Under the pieces are notes generated by a model that made no database searches, was not told the origin of the DNA, and saw nothing but the letters and a program-made list of their open reading frames with translations. The position numbers were made by a program, and so were the translations under genes. DNA of 64,000 bases from Succiniclasticum ruminis DSM 9236 (GTDB taxonomy: Bacteria; Bacillota; Negativicutes; Acidaminococcales; Acidaminococcaceae). The stretch covers positions 1-64,000 of the forward strand of contig NZ_FONL01000013.1 in NCBI RefSeq assembly GCF_900112895.1, given 5' to 3'. Shown here piece after piece: positions 35,891-45,191 of the stretch (the first letter of the stretch is position 1; the number at the start of each line of letters is the position of its first letter).

Positions 35891-36556
35891 ATGGAATCAG
35901 ATCTTACGAAAACAAAACCGTCACACACTGCCGGTAAGCATGCCAACCCCTGGAAACAATGGATCGCCCGGGCAAACCGGGGCGATGAGAGAGCGGCCCT
36001 GAACTTTTTTGCCAGCGTTGAACCTATCGTCCGGGAATTTTGCCGTATTCCCTATTTCCGTGACAACCTGGGTATAAATGAAATCTGCGGCATCTCCAAC
36101 CATAAGCTGACGGAGTTTCTTAAACGCGCGCCCTACATCCGGACGGACGAAGAAGTGCCCTGCGTGTTAAAGACCGTTCTCCGCAACACACTGTTACGGA
36201 GTGTGAAACAGCACAAGACCCACTGTAAGATGCAGCAGCCATGTATTACAGACACCTGGCAAAAAGAGGCTGCCAACACAATCACCGAGTTACTGCCGGC
36301 AGACAGTTCCCTTGAACCGGAGGCCCTTCTCCTTCGAAACGAACTGACACAGGATGTAAAAGAAGCCCTGAAACAACTGAAACCCCTGGAACAGAAAGTT
36401 ATCCGCGGCCTGTATTATGAAGGCAAAAACAACAAAGCGCTGGCAAATGACATGAATATTACGCCACAGTATGTATCCTTGCTGAAACGGAAAGGGTTGT
36501 CCCGTATGAAGAAACTGCTAAAGATAAAGTATCCTGAGCAGGACATACTGAAGTAA
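35891..36556 (+). CDS. Sigma-70-family-like RNA polymerase sigma factor (phage/element type)
   Basis: This 221-aa protein has a clear sigma region 4 at the C-terminus (about 155-212: ALKQLKPLEQKVIRGLYYEGKNNKALANDMNITPQYVSLLKRKGLSRMKKLL), which in this family binds the -35 promoter element. The N-terminal half (WKQWIARANRGDERAALNFFASVEPIVREF) resembles a divergent region 2. AAAGGAG lies upstream. Similar factors next to YvrJ/DUF2922/DUF1659 genes occur in other Firmicutes. It could direct the amidase operon on the other strand. An activator that does not replace sigma is the alternative. Confidence 0.78.
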   Translation: MESDLTKTKPSHTAGKHANPWKQWIARANRGDERAALNFFASVEPIVREFCRIPYFRDNLGINEICGISNHKLTEFLKRAPYIRTDEEVPCVLKTVLRNTLLRSVKQHKTHCKMQQPCITDTWQKEAANTITELLPADSSLEPEALLLRNELTQDVKEALKQLKPLEQKVIRGLYYEGKNNKALANDMNITPQYVSLLKRKGLSRMKKLLKIKYPEQDILK

Positions 36557-36607
36557 CGGAATCCGCAATACCCACTATGCTATAAGAAAAGGAATGAGAC
36601 ACTTATC

Positions 36608-37537
36608 ATGACCAGACAACTCTTAGCAAACACCTTTGACGCCAAAACCATCGCCGCCGTAGACTATCTGGCAGCAGAAGACGCGGACGCCGTGCTGGCC
36701 GTCTGGTTCCGGATGCTGGCCCTGGCCGTCCACGATCCGGAAGGCAGCGTGCGGCTGACCCCGGGCCTGCAGATGGATACCGAAGCACTGGCGGGGTATT
36801 TCCACTGTACCGCGGAGGCCGTAGAAGCAACGGTCCAGGTCATGGAACAGCTGCAGCTCCTCGCCAGAGACGAAACCGGCAACCTGCGGATACCCGCCTG
36901 CGGCGGAACGAACCGCGGCCGCAAAACAAAAAAAGCCTCTGACTCCAATCTGTTTTCCGGGGAAAAAGAAACAGAGAAAGAGAAACGAAAAGAAGCAAAA
37001 GAAAAGAGTAAAGAGAATAATAAAAAGGCGGATATCGCTGCCGCGATATCTGACGCGCGGCGGCAGACGGAACCGGAAATAAAAAATCAGGCCAAAACCC
37101 CGGATACACCGGTCCGGGCGGCAAAACAGGCAGCACCGCCCCAGCCAAAAGGCACCCGCCTGATCCCCGCCGGGCAGCTGCCGGAGGCGGTACAGAAGAT
37201 TCTGGAGGCCTGGAACAGCCTGCCCCTGGACAACAAGTTCCAGGGCCTCTACCCCGCCATGCTGAAACGACTGGAAGCCCTGCTGGAACAGTACGGGGAA
37301 GAAGCCCTCCACAAAGCCATCCGCAACGTGGCCGGCAGCCAGTTCCTGCTGGGTCACTCCCGGAACAACCGGGGCTGGTCCATTACACTGGGGTGGATGC
37401 TGGCGCCGGAGCATCTGGAAAATATCCTGCAGGGAAAGTATCAGGACAAAAAGCCCCGGGGCGACAGCCTGCTGTTCCAGCCGGGGGACGAAGCGTCCCC
37501 CTACAGCAACGGATTCTACGGAACGGTGGTGAACTGA
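36608..37537 (+). CDS. Phage replisome organizer-like replication protein
   Basis: This 309-aa protein has an N-terminal winged-helix-like domain (about 1-100), a highly charged K/E linker (about 110-150), and a C-terminal segment FLLGHSRNNRGWSITLGWMLAPEHLENILQGKY. That C-terminal pattern is common in phage and plasmid replication initiators that recruit helicase loaders (DnaD-like/phage replisome organizer). The gene ends 1 nt before the helicase-loader gene. The obvious binding target would be the TGACGT array about 1 kb upstream. Confidence 0.78.
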   Translation: MTRQLLANTFDAKTIAAVDYLAAEDADAVLAVWFRMLALAVHDPEGSVRLTPGLQMDTEALAGYFHCTAEAVEATVQVMEQLQLLARDETGNLRIPACGGTNRGRKTKKASDSNLFSGEKETEKEKRKEAKEKSKENNKKADIAAAISDARRQTEPEIKNQAKTPDTPVRAAKQAAPPQPKGTRLIPAGQLPEAVQKILEAWNSLPLDNKFQGLYPAMLKRLEALLEQYGEEALHKAIRNVAGSQFLLGHSRNNRGWSITLGWMLAPEHLENILQGKYQDKKPRGDSLLFQPGDEASPYSNGFYGTVVN

Positions 37538-37538
37538 C

Positions 37539-38444
37539 ATGGACAACGATCTGACGCCGGTCGGGGAGATCCTCTCCGGTACTACCGGCTACGACTGGGC
37601 CAAATACGGCTACAGCCTCATCACCGAAGAAACCTTTGAAGGCGGCTACCACGAAGGGGACTACGAAAAGGACGGCGTCATGTACTGCGGCTACTGCCAC
37701 ACGCCCAAGCAGATTCTGCATATGTGGCGGGGGGAGATGCGACCCTTCCCCATCCACTGCCGGTGCCAGCGCGAATGCCTGGCGCGGATCGCGGAAGAAC
37801 AGGAAGAACGGGCCCGGTGGGAAAAGGCGGAACTCTGCCGCCAGCATGCCCTGCCCTACGCCTATATGCACCGGTGGACCTTTGCCAACGATGACGGCGG
37901 CAGCCCCCGGGCCACCCGTTACTTCCGCCAGTACGCGGACAACTTCGAAGAAATGAAAAAAGACGGCAGCGGAATCCTCCTGTTCGGCCCCAAAGGAGCC
38001 GGAAAGACCTACGCCGCCGTCCAGATCGTCAACGCCCTGTGCGACAAAGGCTATCACTGCCTGGTGACCAGCTTCATGGAAATCGTAAAAAACCTGCTCT
38101 CCCTGAACCGGGAGAACAGGCAACAGTATCTGGATGATATATGCAACCACGACCTGCTGGTCTTCGATGACTTCGGCGGGGAGACCAACAGCAACTTCTT
38201 CGACATCAACATGGAAGAGATCGTAAAGACCTGCTACCGGAAATTCATTCCCATGATCGTCATCACGCCCCTGGCCCAGGACGCACTGGAACAGGGCCTG
38301 AACGCCACCCGCCAGAAAGCGGTGGACCGCCTGAAGGAACGCTGCTACTGCCTCACCCTACTCAATACCAGCCGGAACAAACAGCTGACAAAAGAACGGA
38401 AGGAGAAAATGGAAAAGCTGCTGGGGATTGGGAAGAAACTATAA
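37539..38444 (+). CDS. DnaC-like helicase loader ATPase
   Basis: This 301-aa AAA+ protein has Walker A GPKGAGKT (150-157) and Walker B-like LLVFDDFGGE, as in DnaC/DnaI loaders. An N-terminal cysteine cluster (C50, C53, C74, C76, C80) could bind zinc. The start codon lies 1 nt after the stop of the replisome-organizer gene, so the two are probably translated together. The C-terminus meets the convergent aldolase gene within 4 bp, which marks the sharp edge of the element. Confidence 0.87.
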   Translation: MDNDLTPVGEILSGTTGYDWAKYGYSLITEETFEGGYHEGDYEKDGVMYCGYCHTPKQILHMWRGEMRPFPIHCRCQRECLARIAEEQEERARWEKAELCRQHALPYAYMHRWTFANDDGGSPRATRYFRQYADNFEEMKKDGSGILLFGPKGAGKTYAAVQIVNALCDKGYHCLVTSFMEIVKNLLSLNRENRQQYLDDICNHDLLVFDDFGGETNSNFFDINMEEIVKTCYRKFIPMIVITPLAQDALEQGLNATRQKAVDRLKERCYCLTLLNTSRNKQLTKERKEKMEKLLGIGKKL

Positions 38445-38447
38445 TCT

Positions 38448-39032
38448 CTATTTATGTAATAAATATAAATTCCATGCAATCGTGGCGCTGTCTTCCAATT
38501 CTTCCAACCCATAAAAAGCATTCATCAGGTCTTTTCCTCCCACAACAGGGCCATGATGCGCTAACAGAAAAGCATCGCTTTTTTCGATTCGTTCAGCAAA
38601 AAGGCGAAACAACTCCTGACTACCCGGTGCTGCAAAAGGGATCAATCCGACTGTTCCGACCTTCATCTTTAAATACGGCGTATGGCCTGGCATGACATCC
38701 TCTTCATTTTCATGGTGTAAGCATGACCATAACACACTGTATGTACAATGCGTATGAATAACCGCCCCGATATCCGGTGACTTTTTATAAAGCATTTGAT
38801 GCAACGGGAACTCTTTACTGGGTTTTTCCCCTTTTAAAAGCTTTCCGTCAAACGAAACTTCTGAAAAATCTTCAGGTTTCAGACAGCCAAAACATGAGCC
38901 GGATTTGGTTATAACAATACGTCCATTGTGCAAAAAACTCATATTGGCCGAAGAGCCGGAAGCTCTGTTTTTCATGAAAAGCGTCCGGGCGATCCAACAA
39001 GCCGTCTCCAGTTTTTCCAACAGCGTATTCAC
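38448..39032 (-). CDS. Class II aldolase/adducin-family decarboxylase, OtnC-like
   Basis: This 194-aa zinc enzyme has the class II aldolase pattern: SGSSANMSF near the start, the metal ligands HTHCTYS and a final HHGPVVGG. Next to an OtnK-like kinase it probably decarboxylates 3-oxo-tetronate 4-phosphate to dihydroxyacetone phosphate, as OtnC does. The start is GTG, overlapping the stop of the kinase gene by 4 nt (GTGA), so translation is coupled. Fuculose- or ribulose-phosphate aldolase activity is the alternative. Confidence 0.82.
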   Translation of the reverse strand: MNTLLEKLETACWIARTLFMKNRASGSSANMSFLHNGRIVITKSGSCFGCLKPEDFSEVSFDGKLLKGEKPSKEFPLHQMLYKKSPDIGAVIHTHCTYSVLWSCLHHENEEDVMPGHTPYLKMKVGTVGLIPFAAPGSQELFRLFAERIEKSDAFLLAHHGPVVGGKDLMNAFYGLEELEDSATIAWNLYLLHK

Positions 39033-40303
39033 TTTCTTTCACTCCCGTCCGTCAAAAATAACGCCTTTTCAAAAAAATCCTCCTCACCAAAATTCCCGGA
39101 TTTAAGGATAATCCTTACAGAAGGATTTTTACAGGGAATCATGACCGGAACACCGGGCGATATACTTGGACCAATCCAAAATACATCATATCCTAAAGCT
39201 TTTATCACTGCGCCGGATGTTTCCCCGCCTGCCACCACAAAACGCGTATATTGTTTTTGCGTCGCAATGACAGCAATATCCGACATTGTTTTTTCCACTA
39301 TGGACGAATACTCCTGCAAATGGGTTTTGCGAATCGACTCCAGATATTCCGGTGTTTCCGAACTGTAAAACAGAACCGGTGTACCTTTATGAAGTTCTAA
39401 AAACTCTTTTATCCCTTCCAGCGTCTGTTGTCCACACCTGACCGCACCCGGATCGATTTTTAACGAAACACCGCCAGTTTCCTTAAACCGCGCAATCTGC
39501 CGGAGTGTCGCCTGGGAACAGCTGCCGGCAATAAGAAGCGCTTCTCCCGCTGTTTCAGCTGTCAAAGCTTCATCAGGCTTAACTTTTCCTTTTAAAAGAT
39601 GTTTTGCCCATATTTCAAGAATACCAGATCCTCCGGTAAGACATTGGATATGACCGAAACACCTGATTATTTCTTCGCCATCTTCATCTGTTTCATAGTC
39701 CGGCACAAAATAGAAGCATTTCTGACCTGCTGTGTATGTCTCAATTTCGCGGTCCCAGTTTGCCTGCATTTTGTTGAGTTGCTCTCTGGAAAGATTGATG
39801 CAGTTGTACCGGCTTTGCGGTTTCATCAACTGTGATATATCACTTTGCAACATAGGGTTCAGAGGATGAAAACGCATATGACTTTCTGCCAGCGGGGTTC
39901 CGTTGACGTACAAAGTACCCCCCCTCACGGTCCGGCCGTTTACGGGAAGCGAGGGACACAGAAGGGAAAAAGGCTCTTTCAGGTAATCTAACACTGCATC
40001 ACAGACCGGCCCGATATTTCCTTTTTCCGTTGAATCAAATGTGGAACAGTATTTGATGTAAAAATACCCAGCCCCATGTTCCTTAAGCCACTGCACAGCA
40101 TGCAACGATTCGGCTACAGCCTTGCCAGGTTCCTCTGTCCGCGTTTTCAACGCAATCACAACGGCGTCCGCTTTTTCACAAAACAGAACCGCATCATCCG
40201 CCGGTATTCCCGTGCATAAAACAGTCCGCATACCGCCTTTGACAAGAAATGAAGCCGCATCACTGGCTCCGGTAAAATCATCAGCAATACATCCTAAAAT
40301 CAC
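39029..40303 (-). CDS. Four-carbon acid sugar kinase family protein, OtnK/DtnK-like
   Basis: This 424-aa kinase (formerly DUF1537) starts with the typical IADDFTGASDAASFLVKGG substrate motif and ends with the ATP-side motif FVVAGGETSGAVIKALG. Known members phosphorylate 3-oxo-tetronate, D-threonate or erythronate. It is paired with the aldolase gene and lies downstream of a dehydrogenase and a hydroxycarboxylate carrier. The start is GTG after GCGAGGTGG. PdxA2, needed for the D-threonate route, is absent here. Confidence 0.88.
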   Translation of the reverse strand: MILGCIADDFTGASDAASFLVKGGMRTVLCTGIPADDAVLFCEKADAVVIALKTRTEEPGKAVAESLHAVQWLKEHGAGYFYIKYCSTFDSTEKGNIGPVCDAVLDYLKEPFSLLCPSLPVNGRTVRGGTLYVNGTPLAESHMRFHPLNPMLQSDISQLMKPQSRYNCINLSREQLNKMQANWDREIETYTAGQKCFYFVPDYETDEDGEEIIRCFGHIQCLTGGSGILEIWAKHLLKGKVKPDEALTAETAGEALLIAGSCSQATLRQIARFKETGGVSLKIDPGAVRCGQQTLEGIKEFLELHKGTPVLFYSSETPEYLESIRKTHLQEYSSIVEKTMSDIAVIATQKQYTRFVVAGGETSGAVIKALGYDVFWIGPSISPGVPVMIPCKNPSVRIILKSGNFGEEDFFEKALFLTDGSERK

Positions 40304-40341
40304 GTTCCCACCTCGCTTGGTTCCTTGCTATTCCAGATCGT

Positions 40342-40692
40342 TCATTTTGTGTAGAAAATAACTGCTAAATATCGCAGCGGCTCTTCCCCAATGTTTTCAA
40401 TTTTGTGCAAGTGACCGTCAGGACAATAGTTTACATCGCCAGGGCCAACCTCTATTATCTCTGCATCATCTGTAACCCTTCCTTTGCCACTGATAAAATA
40501 ACAAACTTCACTGTCACCATGATGAACATGAGATCCGACTACTCCGCCGACATCAAGGGAACAATCCGCAAATAACCGCCCGACACCGCTCATCTCATCC
40601 TGCGTAATAATGTGTTGTTGTATAAAATTCCCTTTACCGTTGAACATTTCCTGCAAAACAGTTTTCTTCTTTTCCTTTGCTTTCCTCAGCAT
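40342..40692 (-). CDS. Cupin-domain protein
   Basis: This 116-aa single cupin has the metal-binding HVHHGDSEVCYFISGKG box and a second box (GDVNYCPDGHLHKIENIG). It is probably a small isomerase, lactonase or ligand-binding protein. It lies between the transporter and kinase genes in a catabolic operon, where an isomerase step would be expected. The ATG at 40692 has GAAGGAG 8 nt upstream, and an earlier ATG gives an unlikely Cys-rich extension. Confidence 0.85.
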   Translation of the reverse strand: MLRKAKEKKKTVLQEMFNGKGNFIQQHIITQDEMSGVGRLFADCSLDVGGVVGSHVHHGDSEVCYFISGKGRVTDDAEIIEVGPGDVNYCPDGHLHKIENIGEEPLRYLAVIFYTK

Positions 40693-40781
40693 ACAAGATT
40701 CTCCTTCGTTACCCCTAGTACATAATAAGCGGCATTTATAACACAAATGCCGCTTATATCCGTTTCAAATTAATTCTAACA

Positions 40782-42104
40782 TCACTTTGCCAGGAAGTTT
40801 GCGGCAACGAAAGTCAGCCACGCCATATTGATGGCACCGCCGATACGGGAACAAATCGTCAGGAACGGCAATAACTCCATGCGGTTTGCCGCCGAAAGAA
40901 CGGCAACGTCGCCGGTTCCGCCCATATCCGCCAAACCCAGGCCTGCCATAATAGCACCTTCAATAAAGTAAAATCCAAATATGTAACACAAGGTACCCGA
41001 GACAAGTGTTGTTACCACAACACAGAGTATGCAAAGAATCAGGAAAACCGGATCGCCAAAAAGTTTAATTACATTCTTTAACTGCAATACACCCAAAGAA
41101 ATGGCGCATAACGTGCAGGGTGTCATGATTTTAGCCATGAAACTCGTCCAGGCGCCCGAAGCCTGGCAAACATCTTCTTCCAGAACGTCTGCAATCTTCA
41201 GACCAACCGCAATAACGATCATGTACAGATAAAAATGCAGTCCGCCGGGGATATATTTTTCCAGAATCCTCGCCGCCATGTAAATACCGCAGGTCATCAA
41301 AAAGCCGGTTTTTAAAGCGCTAAAGGTTGTTGCGTTGGGATCTTTTGCCAACTGTTCTTTTTCCTTTTCCGAAATATCGACCGTTTCTTCGTTACGGAGC
41401 AATCTGCCGTTGGAACCGGCAAAACCTTTCATCAGGAAATTTGGATGCTTCTTCCCCCAGGCAGCCAGAACACAGGCAATCAGGATCGTACACACGTTAG
41501 CTACCATAACAGAAGATGTCAGTGTTGTCAAAATTGCTTCTTTATTTCCGCCCCCGTATCCTGCGTAAATTTCAGACAGCGGTACGGCAGAAGCACTGAC
41601 ACCGGAGCCGAGAATCGGGCCTGCCACATTCAGCATTGTGTTGACAAACCCATAACCCATGACCGCGCCGACCGCGCCGGAAGCCGCCGTTGCAACAATA
41701 ATCGTCAGAATCATCGGAATGATGAAGCGCATCCCTGCCTTTATCAGGGTTTTGCGATTCATTGCCAGAATACTGCCTACTAAAAGGCCGGGAACCAAAA
41801 ATGAAGTAAAATCATAGCCGCTGAAAAAATTCTTCGCTATTTTTGCAGCAGACTCGGGAATAAGCCCAATATAAACCAGATAGGAAGGCACCAAAACCGT
41901 CAGTATTGTACCTAACCCGTAATCATTCAATACAGGGACACGGTCGCCTATCCACATCAACGCAACCCCTAATACCAGACAGATTGCAAAACCGCCACCC
42001 ATTTTATTGGGCACCAAATTTAACTGCATCGCCGCAATTGTACAAAGCGCAACCGCCAAAAAGACCGATAATGGCATTCCACCGATACGAATCTTGTTTT
42101 CCAT
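40782..42104 (-). CDS. 2-hydroxycarboxylate transporter family (CitS/MaeN-like)
   Basis: This 440-aa sodium-linked membrane carrier for hydroxy acids such as citrate, malate or lactate has about 11 helices. It carries the two family glycine motifs: AGYGGGNKEA in the first half and LADMGGTGDVAVL in the second, which form the re-entrant loops that bind substrate. The ATG at 42104 sits 8 nt after GGAGG; the earlier start is poorly supported. Its operon partners suggest a four-carbon hydroxy acid as substrate. Confidence 0.9.
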   Translation of the reverse strand: MENKIRIGGMPLSVFLAVALCTIAAMQLNLVPNKMGGGFAICLVLGVALMWIGDRVPVLNDYGLGTILTVLVPSYLVYIGLIPESAAKIAKNFFSGYDFTSFLVPGLLVGSILAMNRKTLIKAGMRFIIPMILTIIVATAASGAVGAVMGYGFVNTMLNVAGPILGSGVSASAVPLSEIYAGYGGGNKEAILTTLTSSVMVANVCTILIACVLAAWGKKHPNFLMKGFAGSNGRLLRNEETVDISEKEKEQLAKDPNATTFSALKTGFLMTCGIYMAARILEKYIPGGLHFYLYMIVIAVGLKIADVLEEDVCQASGAWTSFMAKIMTPCTLCAISLGVLQLKNVIKLFGDPVFLILCILCVVVTTLVSGTLCYIFGFYFIEGAIMAGLGLADMGGTGDVAVLSAANRMELLPFLTICSRIGGAINMAWLTFVAANFLAK

Positions 42105-42156
42105 ACTTAAAACCTCCATTTGCACCTAAATACGCGTCGTCGTAGCAATAATCCGG

Positions 42157-43239
42157 TTATAATCTTAATGCTTCCGGTACATTATATTTTTCTGCCAGAG
42201 CCCGGTTTTCCATAATTACTTCCATCGGATAGACAATGCCTTCCGCCTTAGCTTTCTTCAGATTATTGGCTTCGATTTCACCCGGGACAAAAATCTCTTT
42301 CACGCCATCTGCCTTCCGGCCATTCTTTATATAATCAACCACTTCGTCCATGCGCTTCTTGAACGCTTCCAGATTATCGATAGCCTCAATATTGATACAC
42401 TGCATCAGGTGTCCGGAGTTTTGGATTTTTTCCGGTTCTTCATAAAGATCGATCACCTGCGGGCCGAAATAGGAACCGTTCAAAACTGCCGCCAAAACCA
42501 TGTTCATAAAAGTCTGGCAGTATCCTTTATATCCGGCAAAAGGCTGAACTGTACCTAAGTAACCTGCTTCCGGGTCTGTAGTGGGATTGCCGTTCACATC
42601 TTTGGCCCATGTGTCGGGAATGGGAGAATGTGTTTTTTTCGCCATGACAATTTTACCGCGCGCAACAACACTGGTTGCCATATCCATTACAACATTCGGT
42701 TTGGTAGCGCAAGGCACGCTGATTGCATAAGGATTATTGCCCAGCATCCGTTCAGTACCACCGGTAGGAGCCATGATATTTACGGCATTTATAGTCCAGC
42801 AAAAGCCTATCATGCCAGAATTAGCCGCCATTTCTGCGTAGTGGGCGCAAGTACCGAAATGATTACTGCCGGTTATGGAGACTGCGGAAGTACCGAACTT
42901 TTTTGCCAAATCAATCGCAACGTTCATACCGTAGGAAGCAGCAACCATGCCCATGGAATTATGACCATCCACTAATGCCGTCGCGCCAAACTGTTTCACA
43001 ATTTCCGGTTGAGCCGATACACTGGTCCCTCCCTGTTCAAAACGTTTAAAATACAATGAACTTCTCTGGATTCCGTGAGAATATACGCCCCGCGCATCCG
43101 CTTCCACAAGATGCTGAGAAACGCAGTACGCATCTTCCTTACTCATGCCGGCAGCCCGATACAAAGCTTCTTCACATTCTAATACTCTTTCAATTGGCAG
43201 TGTCATTGTTTTGTTAAAATGATAATCCGCATTGCCCAT
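42157..43239 (-). CDS. Ldh-family (malate/L-lactate type) NAD(P) dehydrogenase
   Basis: This 360-aa oxidoreductase belongs to the family that includes AllD, YiaK and MDH type 2, which oxidise 2-hydroxy acids. The GVYSHGIQR, DGHNSMGMVAA, SNHFGTCAHYAEMA, MLGNNPYAISVP and PFAGYKGYC segments are typical. It is the first enzyme gene after the GntR regulator and probably makes the keto acid used by the kinase and aldolase. The start follows GGAGGTAAG. Confidence 0.92.
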   Translation of the reverse strand: MGNADYHFNKTMTLPIERVLECEEALYRAAGMSKEDAYCVSQHLVEADARGVYSHGIQRSSLYFKRFEQGGTSVSAQPEIVKQFGATALVDGHNSMGMVAASYGMNVAIDLAKKFGTSAVSITGSNHFGTCAHYAEMAANSGMIGFCWTINAVNIMAPTGGTERMLGNNPYAISVPCATKPNVVMDMATSVVARGKIVMAKKTHSPIPDTWAKDVNGNPTTDPEAGYLGTVQPFAGYKGYCQTFMNMVLAAVLNGSYFGPQVIDLYEEPEKIQNSGHLMQCINIEAIDNLEAFKKRMDEVVDYIKNGRKADGVKEIFVPGEIEANNLKKAKAEGIVYPMEVIMENRALAEKYNVPEALRL

Positions 43240-43283
43240 AATACCTTACCTCCATGCACATTAATACTTTAAAATCTGCACAT

Positions 43284-44006
43284 TTATTCTACGACCGAAA
43301 CCTTTTTCAATCGCATGCCGGCAGCAGAAATATGTTTTCTCATAGCTTCACAGGCGCCTTCCGCATCACCAAGACGCATGTGTTCATATACAGCTTCATG
43401 TTCTTTTAATGTAATCAGCATAGAAGATTTATCAACAAGAACTTTCTCAATCCAGATTTCTAACAATCTCCGAATCGTTTTAAGCATCTGCACAATCGCA
43501 GCATTTCCGGTTGCCTGAACAATGGTCATGTGGAATTCAACATCGGCAACCGTAAACGCTTTAACATCATTACCTTCTACAGCGTCGTGCATATTGGCGA
43601 TAATCTTATCGAGCTGCTTCATATCCTGATTTCCACCACGCTGGGTAGCCAGTCTTGCAGCTTCGCTTTCCAGAATGACCCGGATTTCAGCAATTTCAGA
43701 AACAGATTTAAAACCTATTATAAGCCCCCAACTCAGAGGAGCCGTATAAAACCCATCATTGCCTTCAGAAATATACGTACCCTGTCCCTGCCGTATCTCC
43801 AGAAGACCAAGCATTACTAGAACTTTAATCGCTTCCCTCAGGGTGGATCGGCCAATCCCTAACTGTTCAGAAAGTTCCCTCTCCGATGGGATTTTATCTC
43901 CCTTGTGTATGGTTCCGTCCATTACACCGCCCAGTATATAATTACATAATTCCTGGATTACATCATTTACAATACTTTTCTTTTGAGAAATTGGTTTTAA
44001 AGTCAT
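43284..44006 (-). CDS. GntR-family (FadR-type, FCD domain) transcriptional regulator
   Basis: This 240-aa regulator has an N-terminal winged helix (GDKIPSERELSEQLGIGRSTLREAIKVLVMLGLLEIRQGQGTYI) and a C-terminal FCD ligand domain with metal-binding His (DVEFHMTIVQATGN). Such proteins sense organic acids and usually repress the operon next to them. It begins the minus-strand catabolic run and probably controls it. AAGGAG precedes the ATG. Confidence 0.92.
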   Translation of the reverse strand: MTLKPISQKKSIVNDVIQELCNYILGGVMDGTIHKGDKIPSERELSEQLGIGRSTLREAIKVLVMLGLLEIRQGQGTYISEGNDGFYTAPLSWGLIIGFKSVSEIAEIRVILESEAARLATQRGGNQDMKQLDKIIANMHDAVEGNDVKAFTVADVEFHMTIVQATGNAAIVQMLKTIRRLLEIWIEKVLVDKSSMLITLKEHEAVYEHMRLGDAEGACEAMRKHISAAGMRLKKVSVVE

Positions 44007-44143
44007 AAATTACTTCTCCTTAAGTGGTATGATGTCTGATGTCCTTATGTCTATTGTAAAAACTTACAGCTTCAAAGTCAATATAAAAATAAATTGTATG
44101 AAAATTGAGTACATTTTCTTCAAAGAATTAAATTTACGAAAAA

Positions 44144-44172
44144 CAAAAGCCCGGCATAGCCGGGCTTTTATC
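44144..44172 (-). terminator. Terminator of the polysaccharide operon
   Basis: The stem AAAGCCCGG / CCGGGCTTT with a short loop has a TTTTGTTTTT run on the minus-strand side, 15 bp past the nucleotidyltransferase stop. Confidence 0.88.
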
Positions 44173-44184
44173 TTTTTCAACTTA

Positions 44185-45090
44185 TTAACAACCTAAATCC
44201 CCGTACAAATCTTCTTTATAAATTTCGTCTGCAATCAGTTTCCGGAAACTGTTTGCCACAGCCGGCTTGTCTTCCTTGTACGTGACACCAAACCACCGGT
44301 CATGAGAAGACAGAACGGTAAACGCCACACCCTCTTTTAACATGCCGTCCGCAATAATGGGAAGCAGGTACTCATCTTTCATGGGATCAGACAGGTTTTC
44401 CAAAAATACAGGGAAGCCTTTTTTCAGTACTTCCATGAACCCCTGCGGATAGCACCAGAAATTCATGGATACCAGGGATTCCGTATCAATCGCACATCCG
44501 TCCGCCTCTGCGCCATCGGCTGTTTTTATGATGTTTTTCGTTTCCTTAATACCAACCAGCTTCCCGTCCTGCACGGAACAAATACCACGGGTCACGCCAC
44601 CGTTATCGGATAAGGTGTTCTTTAACACGTAACCGACCAGGCCGTACTCTTCCTGATCCAGGAACTGTGCGGCCTTTACAAAGCCTTCTTTGCCGTAATA
44701 ATCATCGGCGTTGATTACGCAAAACGGGGAATCCAGCAGACCGTCACAGGCCAGCACCGCATGCCCGGTACCCCAGGGCTTGGTACGGCCTGCCGTTTTT
44801 TCTTTTCCGGCGAAATCAGGGATATCCGACAGTTCCTGAAACGCGTAAGCCACTTCCACCTTGTGGGCAGCGCACACTTTTTCAATCCGGTTGCCAATCA
44901 CCTCACGGAAATCCTTTTCAATGTCATGACGGATGATAAACACAATTTTAGTAAACCCGGCCGCAATCGCATCGTGGATGGAATAATCAATAATAATGTG
45001 ACCGTGGTCATCTACCGGTTCCAACTGTTTGATGCCGCCGCCAAAGCGGGAACCGATGCCCGCTGCCAAAATTGCCAGCGTTTTATTCAT
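44185..45090 (-). CDS. Sugar nucleotidyltransferase (copy 1)
   Basis: This 301-aa NTP-transferase has the nucleotide-binding start ILAAGIGSRFGGGIKQLEPV and the metal/sugar motif INADDYYGK. It should join a sugar or polyol phosphate to a nucleotide for surface glycan synthesis; the exact sugar is not clear. It is the last gene of an operon with DUF4422, rfbB and a deacetylase. A second copy at 54253-55155 differs at only about 25-27 of 300 residues by eye. AAAGGAG precedes the ATG. Confidence 0.87.
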   Translation of the reverse strand: MNKTLAILAAGIGSRFGGGIKQLEPVDDHGHIIIDYSIHDAIAAGFTKIVFIIRHDIEKDFREVIGNRIEKVCAAHKVEVAYAFQELSDIPDFAGKEKTAGRTKPWGTGHAVLACDGLLDSPFCVINADDYYGKEGFVKAAQFLDQEEYGLVGYVLKNTLSDNGGVTRGICSVQDGKLVGIKETKNIIKTADGAEADGCAIDTESLVSMNFWCYPQGFMEVLKKGFPVFLENLSDPMKDEYLLPIIADGMLKEGVAFTVLSSHDRWFGVTYKEDKPAVANSFRKLIADEIYKEDLYGDLGC

Positions 45091-45191
45091 CGTTAGCGTC
45101 TCCTTTTCATATTTACATTATATTAACCAAAAACTGCGTTTCAAAATAGCTTTTAATATTAATATCTCGGAAAGCTAACCGTTCCTCTGCT

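Noticed and set aside
33411-38444. A complete prophage
   Set aside because: No integrase, terminase, portal, capsid or tail gene is visible, and core-type genes follow within a few bases at the right edge.
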